Origin: Terfezia claveryi
Taxonomy: Eukaryota > Ascomycota > Pezizomycetes > Pezizales > Pezizaceae
Direction: 5' to 3'
DNA: 64,000 nucleotides
NCBI GenBank assembly: GCA_015179025.1
Contig: WHUX01000230.1
Location: 1-64,000, forward strand
The notes beneath the pieces are model-generated. The model worked only from the letters and a program-made list of their open reading frames with translations, was not told the DNA's origin and searched no databases. Below, piece by piece: positions 23,438-32,123 of this stretch (position 1 is its first letter; each line of letters begins with the position of its first letter). The position numbers were made by a program, and so were the translations under genes.

Positions 23438-23935
23438 TGTCACAACCGTCCTTTCCTAGCCGGATTTGAGAGTCAGATAGGATTCCGTCCGACTCTCGTT
23501 ATTGTTGATTAATACCATTGTTATCTCTGTTCCCAAGATAAGAGGTCTCGGGAACCTTATTCCTTCTAGTGGCCTTGGCCAGGAAGGAAGCCTGTATATA
23601 TAGCTTGCTCTCTCCGCCCTCTCGTTGGATCCCCATCCAACGTCTTGTATATCCAATACAGGACCTTGCCTCTTCCAGTACTTGGGCACCTCTTTTGAGC
23701 ACCCACCTTGTCTTGTAAACCGCTCTGCAGCACAGCTGCCTCCCTCCGACATACGAGGCAACTGCTTCGGCATGTCTCATGCCCCTTGCCCTCTGCCTCT
23801 CTTGCCCTCGCCCTTGCCCCCGTCCTAGCCTTTTCCCCTAGTCACACATGTAGCGTTCCTACGTGTATGTCACCCTAGCCTTGCCCTTGCCTCAGCGTAC
23901 CCCTTGGTCGCCTTATCCCAAGAGCCGTCGTTACA
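23438..23935 (+). repeat. Solo LTR of a Gypsy-2-related family
   Basis: It is 498 bp, beginning TGTCACAACCG and ending CCGTCGTTACA. The 5 bp GTGGT lies on both sides (23433-23437 and 23936-23940), a perfect target duplication. The 3' two thirds match the Gypsy-2 5' LTR (37097-37666): GTTGGATCCCCATC, TCTTGTATATCC, AGCGTTCCTACG and GTACCCCTTGGTCGCCTT. The U3 part is unrelated: it has inverted copies of GAGAGTC/GACTCTC instead of the CACCTGCGATCGCAGGTG palindromes. A TATA box TATATATAG lies at about 23593. Internal deletion by LTR-LTR recombination explains the solo state. Confidence 0.9.
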
Positions 23936-24255
23936 GTGGTGGGGCAGCTTATAGAGTAGATCATGGGAGGCAGGGTGCAGGCTGTGGAGGGCCTGGCATG
24001 GCTCGCGGGCGTCCTGATACTGTTGCAAGAGGAGGTACATCACCAAAAATATTATTTGCATCCTGTGCGTCCAGACGCCTGGGACGCACAGAACGCATGG
24101 GAGACAAACTCAAGATCAGGATGCCAAACGCTCAGTGCATGAGCGTCTGGACGCACTCAGACAGTGCTCGCGTAGTGCTCGTGCACCTGGGATGCAACAC
24201 ATGCGCTTTCCAGATGCTTCCTCCTCTTGGACACAACATAGAACAGGCTGCTCGT

Positions 24256-24900
24256 CCCCAATGCTAGAGGTTCTACCGCTGGCGTTGCTAACTGATAACC
24301 CACAATCACTCTGTTCTACAATGTATACCCGCTCACCACTTGCACGTACGATAGCCAGGTACATAGCCACTATTGCAGTCATTGAATATGCATATAACAG
24401 AAATATCGATTGTATTCGCTAATAATTATATATACAGAAGTAATAGATATATATATAGAGCATGCAATCGCTGCTCCAATCACACTAACACTCACTCTAA
24501 TACTTGCACTAACACTCGCCCTAATACTCGCTTTAATACTCGCCCTAATACTCGCTCCAATACTCGCTCTAATACTCACTCTAATACTTGCCCTAATACT
24601 CACTCCCATACTCACTCTAATGCTCGCCGTAATGTGCTGGGATATAGAGTGAAGGGAAAATGCATGGGGAAGGGAGGTATATATACAGGAAAACCAAAGT
24701 TGCTAAGGCCGACTGGTAAGGCTGACAATTTAGACTTTCCAAAGACAATGAGATAAGGGATAACAAGAGAAGTGGCAGGACAGTTATCAATAGCGCTCAG
24801 CCCCCTTTCGCTCGCGGGTGCTGTACTATTCAATGCCTAGCCTGGTAATAGTCATATTGGGAAATCGTAGTCATTGTATAGAGATATGTGTGGAGTTCAT
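24256..24900 (+). repeat. Left arm of fold-back element
   Basis: This is complementary to about 25560-26245. It includes the array of CTAATACTCGC-type units (24480-24630), a GATATAGAGTGAAGGGAAAATG segment, and CAGCCCCCTTTCGCTCGCGG. Arms differ by scattered transitions. The Asn/Thr-rich and Ile/Leu-rich ORFs here come from the array and are not genes. Confidence 0.8.
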
Positions 24901-24934
24901 GCTTTGTGATATGTTTCGTAGGAATTCATGCATT

Positions 24935-25560
24935 TGCGGGCATATATATATATATATATATGTATGAGAAACTCGTGCTTTTGGAGACTTATATATATAT
25001 ATGACCGTGGATGCATGTAATTCTCGCATATATATATATAAGTCTCCAAAAGCACGAGTTTCTCGCACATACATATATATATGCCCGTGAATGCATGCAT
25101 TTCTCTATATGTCTCCAAAACTATGAGTTTCTTGCATATATATATATATATGCCCGTGAATGCATGGAATTCTCGTATATATATATATAAGTCTCCAAAA
25201 GCACGAGTTTCTCAAACACATATATATATATGCCCGCGAATGTATGCATTTCTCTATATGTCTCCAAAAGCACGAGTTTCTGGCATATATATATATATAT
25301 GCCCGTGGATGCATGGAATTCTCGCATATATATATATAAGTCTCCAAAAGCACGAGTTTCTCGCACACATATATATATATGCCCGCGAATGTATGCATTT
25401 CTCTCTATGTCTCCAAAAGCACGAGTTTCTAGCATATATATATATATATATGCCCACGGATACATGGAATTCTCATATATATATATATAAGTCTCCAAAA
25501 GCACGAGTTTCTCACACATACATATATAAATATATATGCCCGCGAATGCATGAATTCCTA
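24935..25560. repeat. Central AT-dinucleotide minisatellite of fold-back element
   Basis: About nine imperfect copies of a 65-70 bp unit: (AT)n, GCCCGTGAATGCATG, ATTCTCGCATAT, then AAGTCTCCAAAAGCACGAGTT. Units alternate between longer and shorter forms. Each (AT)n run is self-complementary, so the whole block can extrude hairpins. Tyr/Ile-rich ORFs on both strands are artefacts. Confidence 0.85.
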
Positions 25561-26245
25561 CAAAACATATCACAAAGCGTGAACTCCACACATATCTCTA
25601 TACAATGACTATGATTTCCCAATATGACTATTACCAGGTCATGCATTGAATAGTACGGCACCTGCAGGCGAAAGGGGGCTGAGCGCCATTAATAACTATC
25701 CTGCCACTTCTCTTATTATCCCTTATCTCATTGTCTTCGCAATGTCTAAATTGTCGGTCTTACCAGTCGGCCTTGGCAACTATAGTTTTTCTGTATATAT
25801 ACCTCTCTTCCCCGCACATTTTCCCTTCGCTCTATATCCCAGCACATTACGGCGAGCATTAGAGCGAGTAATAGAGCGAGTATTAGAGCGAGTATTGGAG
25901 CGAGTATTATAGCAAGTATTGGAGTGAGTATTAGAGCGAGTATTAGAGCGAGTATTAGAACGAGTGTTAGGGCGAGTATTAGAGTGAGTATTAGAGCGAG
26001 TGTTAGTGTGATTGGAGCAGCGATTGCATGCTCAATATATATATCTATTACTTCTGTGTATATAATTATTAGCGAATACTATGGATATTTCTGCTATGTG
26101 CATATTCAATGGCTGCAATAGTGGCTACATACCTGGCTATCGTACATGCAAGTGGTGAGCGGGTGTGCATTGTAGAAGAGAGCGATTTGGGGCCCTAGTT
26201 CAGCAATGCCAGACATGGAACCTATAGCATTAACAACCTCAATTG
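25560..26245 (-). repeat. Right arm of fold-back element
   Basis: This is the inverse copy of 24256-24900. It includes GAGCGAGTATTAGAGCGAG arrays (25860-26010) and ends in GCAATGCCAGACATGGAACC. A RIP-mutated copy of the inner part of this arm is seen at the end of the window (63868-64000). Confidence 0.8.
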
Positions 26246-26739
26246 AGTTGTTGATGCGATAGGAATGAACTCTAACATCTAGACATTGAGCTTATGTCAA
26301 CCACCATCTAGACGGCTATTGTTGCCCCAATAGTATCGGGATTGTATTGCGACGCAGCGCAGGGCCCTAGTTGCATCCGGATCATAATGCAATACCTCGG
26401 GGTGTCCGGATGCACAGAACGCACAGGACGCTTGGTGCTGCATCCGGACACCAAATTTTTTTTACTGATGTATGCATGGCAGGGGAGGAGCGGGTATGGG
26501 TGGTGGGATTGGGTTGGGAATGTCCCAGCCTAGGGCTGCATCTGCCTGGTTAGGAATAGTGTAGAGGCATTCGGACGAGGACAAGTAAATACTAGAGTGC
26601 TTCTAGTTGCTATCTGTATTATCGTTATATATATTAGTGTGTGTAGGAGGAATTTTGTTAATTTTTGCAATTAGAAAGAGTATCTGCACTACGTCACAGA
26701 ATAAGCTTAGACAAAATCAAAGGTGATTATGCGACATGA

Positions 26740-26940
26740 TGAAGAATAGACTAACACAGACACAGAGGGGCCAGTGTCAGCCAGCCCCAATCCAACGTTA
26801 TCAGCAAAAACCTCAATATTGTCATAGACGCTGGACACAGATGAAGAATGACTAGAACGGACACAGACAGGCCAGTGACTACTAGCCCTAATCTAACATT
26901 GTCGACAACGAAACTCAGCATCGTCATGTTCAAAAGGTTA
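26740..26940. repeat. Two-copy direct repeat upstream of ORF-B
   Basis: A unit of about 95-100 bp appears twice. It includes (A)GACTA(A/G)(C)ACAGACACAGA, GGCCAGTG, AGCCC(C/T)AATC(C/T)AAC and A(A/C)CTCA(A/G)(T/C)AT(T/C)GTCAT. Copies start near 26745 and 26847. It lies just before the ORF-B start and may be promoter-proximal. Confidence 0.65.
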
Positions 26941-27011
26941 AATAAATGGAGGCCACCGCCTTACATCCAAAATCTGTCTCTGCCCTCCCACTATTATCGA
27001 TGCAGTAATGG

Positions 27012-29037
27012 CAACTAAAGGAAAGGGAAAGCAACCACAACAGAGCAGAAAACATGGTGCGTCAGGCCATGATCTTGGTAGTGCCCGAACGAATCCTATT
27101 TTATACTTGAAAAGGTCATCATAGTCTGCTACCATCCCAATATTATGTGCTCCAGAGTTAGGTGGAGATGGGTATACAACTTTAGTCCCAGAAACCCAGG
27201 TTTTCGCCAGCAGGGTAAACTTTCCGGAGGCAAGAGTAACTAATATTCCCATCCAGATTCCAAAAATATGGTGGAAGCTAATCTGCGGAGTTTAGTAATA
27301 GATGAGCTCACATGCTGGCCCCTCCGGAACCTTCTCGAAGGCTAGGACGAGTACTACTGTGAGTAGGCAAGTATCTCCGGCTGTTCTCCGAACATTCTCT
27401 AGTATAGGACTACATTCCCAAAAGTGGAATCAAATATGATAAGCTGATAGTATAGAATCTTGTGACTCTAGGAGGCAGCTTCATACCCTCAACGATACAA
27501 AGGTCTTTTTCGGATGCCAATCTTATTCCAGACAGGGGCCCACTATCCTCCCTGATAGATTGGCTGGAAAGTGCTCAACAGCAGCCCCGGTACGATTGCG
27601 AGCTGGTTGCAGATGCAGAAGATGTATTGACAAACATTCATACGAGTGTGGTGAAGAAGAAGAGGCAAGGAATCAAAAGAAACCGAAGTATTAACCAATT
27701 TACAGGGAATCTGTGAGATATGATAGAAGTGGCAGCGAATGAAATGTAGTCTGCAACGCTGTTTGAGGATCTGCTGCCAGACCCTCAGCATTCACAGGTC
27801 ATTCTAGAGATGTTGTGGTCTAAGGTTGAAGTTAGGTTTGGGATTGATTATACTAGGGATAGCCAGGTAGATGGCTATGTATGTTATGACATAGTATCTG
27901 CATAAAGAGTCTAGACACCGATCAGCCAGCTATAGTTACGAAGCATCCACTTATATACAAGAGCACATCTCACCTATAACGCGAAGAAGACAATAGCCCA
28001 ACTTTATGGATTTGACCAGAATTGCTCTCCAGCATTCATAAAGAAACATATCAAGTGGTTACTGGGAAAGGACCGATTCACATGTGTACAAGAGAGATGA
28101 GAGGTACGTTCAGAGTCTGTGAAACCCAATATGAGACACAGAACGTCTGATCAATGTCAGAACTATGGGTTCCATTTTCGAGCCTAAGAGGCAATAGTTT
28201 TCATTTACCAGGAGTTTTGCAGCAGCCCTAAGAAATTGGGGAAACTGAATAAAGACTTCATTACAAAGATCAGTAGTCAATTTATTTGTCTGATCTTCAC
28301 AGTCCTATACCACACCCTGTAGTGCTATGAGACTGGCGAATATGTGGTGGGTGAGGACTTCAACTATACGAACTCAATCAGTATGTTGGGGAGTCTGGAG
28401 AAGAGCTGCCTTACCACTGACAATCTACACAGGTCACTTTACCAGACTAATCAAACAATGGGGAGCTATGCTGACCAGCGTGCAGAGCACACTGAATAGT
28501 GTTCTAAAGTCGGACATTGTGAGGAAAAGCCAAAAATCTGGTACGTGGGTAAAGTGGGACTCTAACAGCACATATGAGGTTGATGCCGAAGAGATGAAGG
28601 AGTATACCGAACAACTTCAAGCAGATCTTGAGAAGGCGGCGGCAGAAGACCTTGTGGTAGATTATGTGGTTAGTTTGACGGAAAAGGACACAATTGACGA
28701 TGAGCAGGAGCTGCCTCGACTATATGGCGAACCAGATAGTTCAGAGATAATCAGGGGAATAGAACTTGCGTATGGTAGGGATGCAGAGGGTATGGATAGG
28801 GATGGAGGGTATGGTACAGCACATAAGGGTGGAAGTACGGGTAATCAGCAACAGGAGGATGATCAGAAGGCACATGAGGTAGATAAGGCAGGTGGAGTAG
28901 ACAAGGCAGACGAGGGAGACAACGAGGATGACGAAGGGGATGAGGAAGACAACGAGGATGACGAGGATGACGAGGATGAGGAGGATGAGAAGGATGAGGA
29001 GGACATGGAGAATATGGAGGACGTGGAGGTAGTATAA
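27012..29037 (+). pseudogene. ORF-B: DUF6532-like accessory gene of P1 (broken, with acidic tail)
   Basis: A basic start, MATKGKGKQPQQSRKHGASG, opens at the ATG near 27012. A 27462-27716 frame follows (SSLIDWLESAQQQPRYDCEL, VVKKKRQGIKRN). Then come YTRAHLTYNAKKTIAQLYGF, FIKKHIKWLLGKDRFTCVQE (about 28030-28095), EAIVFIYQEFCSS and FITKISSQFICLIFTVLYHTL (about 28255-28320). A 236-codon frame ends at 29037, with a coiled-coil-like EEMKEYTEQLQADLEKAAAE and a C-terminal run of about 50 Asp/Glu residues. The central blocks match ORF-B of P2 in order. They recall DUF6532, a fungal domain of unknown function. In-frame stops and frameshifts occur between blocks, so this copy is probably dead, although introns may explain some breaks. 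Confidence 0.55.
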
Positions 29038-29098
29038 GAGTGGGAAGGGTTGTGAGTGTCATGTAAGTGGTTAAGGGTAACCAGTATAAGGCAATTGG

Positions 29099-29123
29099 TT
29101 TTTTTTTTTTTTTTTGGGGGGGG
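29099..29123 (+). repeat. T/G homopolymer after ORF-B
   Basis: A run of 17 T is followed by nine G, directly downstream of the ORF-B stop at 29037. It is the fourth accessory-gene-associated T tract in the P elements. Confidence 0.6.
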
Positions 29124-29579
29124 GCAGGCGAAGAATTATATTTTTTGAGCTTGTTGATCTCTATTATATTTTTATTGATTTTGTTTATAATGTTGGGATA
29201 TGGAGAAGATATTGGACTCGGGTTGAATGTACATCAGTGGATAGAAGGGATACGAAGATTGCATAGGAGGATAAATAAATGGGGAGCACTATGGAAAGGT
29301 AATGCTAGGCTTCTGAATGGCCACCAATGTGTGCGAGACAATTTGCAAGTTAGGAGTCACTAGGAGACTAAGGTGGTAAAGAGATATAGTGGGTAATTAT
29401 GGACCTTTGGGAGGTAGGCAGTCGACAAGAGACAATAGGAGTTCACTAGGAGACAGACAGCAGGTGATGCTGGGTGAACAGAGTAAGAGAGTGTGCAACA
29501 CAAAGACAATGATTAGGAGGACGGACCGTAAGAGCACCCGTTAGGCAGGGCATATGCCGAGAGACTCAAGTGGGGTAAA

Positions 29580-31290
29580 GGTCTCCTGAAGACACTCACA
29601 GACACCCAGAGATAGTGGTGTCTCTCAGACATAACATCTGGAAGAGGTCATCCCCAAGTAGCAGAATGTCTCTGGTCTGTCTTACGGAGACAGTGGTGTC
29701 TCTCGGAGACACTCAGAGACAGTGGTGTCTCCTGGACATGACATTCGGAGGAGGTTGTCCCCAAGTGGCAGAATGTCTCTGGTCTGCCTCTTGGAGATAG
29801 TGGTGTCTCTCGGAGACACTCAGAGATGGTAGTGTCTCTCGAGGACACTCAGAGACACTCAGGGACAGTGGTGTCTCCCGGATGGGACATCTAGAAAGGT
29901 TATGCCCAAGTAGCAGAATGTCTCCAGTCTGTCTCCTAGAGACAGTGGTCTCTCTCGTAGACACTCAGAGATACTGAGAGACAGTGGTGTCTCCCAGATG
30001 GGACATCTAGAGAGGTCATGCCCAAGTAGCAGAATGTCTCTGGTCTGTCTCCCGGAGATAGTGGTGTCTCTTGAAGACACTTAGAGACATTGAGAGACAG
30101 TGGTGTCTCTCGGACGGGACATCTAGAGAGGTCATGCCCAAGTAGCAGAATGTCTCCGGTCTGTCTCCCGGAGATAGTAGTGTCTCTCGGATACACTCAG
30201 AGATGGTGGTGTCTCTCGGAGACACTCAGAGACAGTGGTATATCCCAGACGTGATATCTGGAGGAGGTCGTCCCTAAGTGGCAGAATGTCTTTGGTCTGT
30301 CTCCTGGAGACACTTAGAGACACTCAGAGACAGTGGTGTCTCCCGGACGGGACATCTAGAGAGGTCATACCCAAGTAGCAGAATGTCTCCGGTCTGTCTC
30401 CCGGAAACAGTAGTGTCTCTCGGAGACACTCAGAGATGGTGGTGTCTCTCATAAACACTTAGAGACAGTGGTGTCTCCCGGACGCGACATCCAGAGGAGG
30501 TCGTCCCAAAGTGGCAGAATGTCTCCGGTCTGTCTCCTGGAGACAGTGGTGTATCCCAGAGACACTCAGAAACACTGAGAGACAGTAGTGTCTCCCAGAC
30601 GGGACATGTAGAGAGGTCATATCTAAGTAGCAGAATGTCTCTGGTCTGTCTCCTGAAGACAGTGGTGTCTCTCAGAGACACTCAGAGACGGTGGTGTCTC
30701 TCAGAGACACTAAGAGACAGTGGTGTCTATTGGATACGACATTCGGAGGAGGTCATCCCGAAGTAGCAGAATGTCTCCGGCCTGTCTCCTGGAAACAGTG
30801 GTGTCTCTCAGAGACACTTAGAGACACTGAGAGACAGTGGTGTCTCCCAGACGGGACATCTAGAGAGGTCATACCCAAGGAGCAGAATGTCTCCAGTCTG
30901 TCTCCTAGAGACAGTGGTGTCCCTCGGAGACACTCAGAGATGGTGGTGTCTCTCGGGGACACTCAGAGACACTCAGAGACAGTAGTGTCTCCCGGATGGG
31001 ATATCTAGAGAGGTCATGCCCAAGTAGCAGAATATCTCCGGTCTGTTTCCCGAAGATAGTGGTATCTGTCGGAGACACTCAGAGACAGTGGTGTCTCTCG
31101 AGGACACTCAGAGACACTGAGAGACAGTGGTGTCTTCCGGATAGGATATCTAGAGGAGGTCATCCCCAAGTAGCAGAATGCCTACGGTATCTCCCCGAGA
31201 CAGTGGTGCATCTCAGACGTGACATTTAGAGGGCGGCGTCCCCAACTAGCAGAATGTCTCCAGTAGCATCAGTGGCATCTGACGCATGGG
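29580..31290. repeat. P1 right subterminal minisatellite array, 1.7 kb
   Basis: Thirteen to fourteen higher-order units of about 105-150 bp, each carrying GCAGAATGTCTC, (C/G)GTCTGTCTC, one or more GGAGACACTCAGAGACA motifs, GTGGTGTCTC and GACGGGACATCTAGAG. The simplest motif is the inverted pair GAGAC/GTCTC. All reading frames here on both strands are by-products. It lies between ORF-B and the right terminus of P1 at 31315. The 248 bp element at 1593 contains one such unit. In CACTA elements subterminal arrays bind transposon protein; the same is inferred here. Confidence 0.85.
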
Positions 31291-31315
31291 AGACAAACTA
31301 TTTTTTTTCCTGATG
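31288..31315. repeat. P1 right terminal inverted repeat
   Basis: Read inward from 31315 it is CATCAGGAAAAAAAATAG followed by TTTGTCTCC. It matches the left end of the 248 bp element (1593 onward) over 27 bases with one difference. It is followed outside by TT, a possible target duplicate whose partner is beyond the left edge of the window. Confidence 0.75.
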
Positions 31316-31866
31316 TTGACTACACTAGGAAATAAAGGAATACAAAATCTGGGTGAAATTGTCACCATATCACTATATCAGCAAAAAAACTAATAATACT
31401 AATAAAAAGAAAAGACATGAGAGACAAAAAATAAAAAATAAAAACAGCAAGCTAAAATATAATCTGAGGACAAAAAATAAAATAAAAAACTGGATTATTG
31501 ATATTCTCTAGCAAGTATGTAATAACTTGAAGCTCAATAATTGAAGTTTAAAAAGAAAAATATAAAGCTCTATGATTAGGCTTTTTTTAAATTTTTTTTC
31601 TGCCATCGCATTACATCTCTGGTTATTACTTTGTTTTTTATCACCACATGACAATCTACGTATAGGATTTAAAAATAAAAAAAATAAAAACTTTGTTTTT
31701 TATTTTTTGCCTGTCGCATACAACAGTTATTTTTGGTTGATATCTTTGGTTTATTTCCTGTAGTGGTAATAATTTCACTCCTTTATTTATTTGTTATAGT
31801 AATTGTTGTGTCCAATATGGATAGTGGTGGTTCTTTTGTAGGTAGTGTAGATTGGACAATTGCTAA
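31316..31866. other. A/T-rich spacer
   Basis: A-rich then T-rich DNA with repeats of (A)AAAAATAAAA between 31400 and 31500. No gene. It abuts a truncated Gypsy-2 LTR at about 31867, so the missing part of that LTR must have been lost or displaced here. Confidence 0.5.
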
Positions 31867-31983
31867 AAGGTAACGATAACAATAACCCATTACCTGCGAT
31901 CGCAGGTGATGATAAAGACAACAATAGTAATAACCCGTCACCTGCGATCGCAGGTAATGACAACTGAACACACGGTTATTACA
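31867..31983 (-). repeat. Gypsy-2 3' LTR, U3 fragment
   Basis: On the minus strand it starts TGTAATAACCG and contains two palindromes of the type CACCTGCGATCGCAGGTG (one with TTACC at its side), as in the 5' LTR. Similarity stops abruptly at about 31866. Confidence 0.85.
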
Positions 31984-31996
31984 CTATCCCCCCTTT
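31984..31996 (-). promoter_or_regulatory. Gypsy-2 polypurine tract
   Basis: On the minus strand AAAGGGGGGATAG directly precedes the LTR start TGTAATAACC, the expected plus-strand priming site. Confidence 0.8.
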
Positions 31997-32123
31997 AGGC
32001 TGAAGCTCCAGCGACTAGGAGGCCTGGGCACGATAACCAGCAAAATCAACACAGAAGACAACAACAACGGTAGAAACAAGAACCCCAACTCCAAACAACA
32101 ATGAGAATGCAAAAGGTCTGACA

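Larger units (their letters stand above)
24038..26470. mobile_element. 2.4 kb fold-back element with Plavaka-family ends
   Basis: It begins CATCACCAAAAATATTATTT and ends AATTTTTTTTACTGATG, with TA on each side (24036-24037 and 26471-26472). Short subterminal repeats of the GCGTCC/GGACGCAC type lie inside both ends. The body is a long inverted repeat: the left arm (about 24256-24900) is mirrored by the right arm (about 25560-26245) over some 640 bp. Each arm contains a tandem array of (T)AATACTCGCTC-like units, C-strand in the left arm and G-strand in the right. The centre is a set of (AT)n-rich repeats. No transposase is encoded. It splits an otherwise continuous Gly-rich frame of P1. Confidence 0.85.
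23370..26550 (+). pseudogene. Gly-rich reading frame split by two insertions (possible ORF-A 3' exon)
   Basis: One frame reads LIVAPAGG up to the solo LTR (23437), resumes with GAAYRVDHGRQGAGCGGPG and RPDTVARGG after it (23941-24037), and resumes again after the fold-back element with MHGRGGAGMGGGIGLGMS, ending at a stop near 26550. Both joins keep the frame when one copy of each target duplication is retained. Gly/Arg-rich tails are common in RNA- or DNA-binding proteins. Because G-rich DNA rarely contains stops, the open frame alone is weak proof of coding, and the link to ORF-A is not established. Confidence 0.4.
1..31315. mobile_element. P1: giant Plavaka-type (CACTA-like) DNA transposon, left end outside window
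   Basis: The right end is a terminal repeat at 31288-31315 whose last bases are CTGATG, preceded by a T run. It matches, in inverse orientation, the left end of the small element at 1593. The transposase is on the minus strand at the left (1-2151 and 19522-19881), followed by plus-strand accessory genes ORF-A and ORF-B and a long subterminal minisatellite. The same gene order is seen in P2. P1 is interrupted by Gypsy-1, a solo LTR, a 248 bp minisatellite element and a fold-back element. Without these insertions about 11 kb of P1 lies in the window. The left terminus is not visible, so membership of everything between 1 and 31315 is inference from gene order and the right end. Confidence 0.7.

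Noticed and set aside
24897..25608. Tyr/Ile-rich ORFs on both strands
   Set aside because: They are translations of (AT)n-bearing tandem repeats in the fold-back core, open in several frames at once.
28880..29037. Acidic Asp/Glu run as a separate nuclear protein
   Set aside because: It is a GA-rich tandem repeat at the end of ORF-B and not an independent gene.
29615..31229. Many overlapping 60-105 codon ORFs (LRDTERQW, SERHHCL type)
   Set aside because: They are generated by the GAGAC/GTCTC minisatellite and occur on both strands.
29580..31290. Regular repeats resembling a CRISPR array
   Set aside because: Units vary in length and spacing, there are no unique spacers, and the array sits inside a eukaryotic transposon next to its terminal repeat.
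1..31315. Starship-type giant mobile element
   Set aside because: No tyrosine recombinase (DUF3435) captain was seen. Ends, duplications and transposase fit a Plavaka/CACTA-like element.
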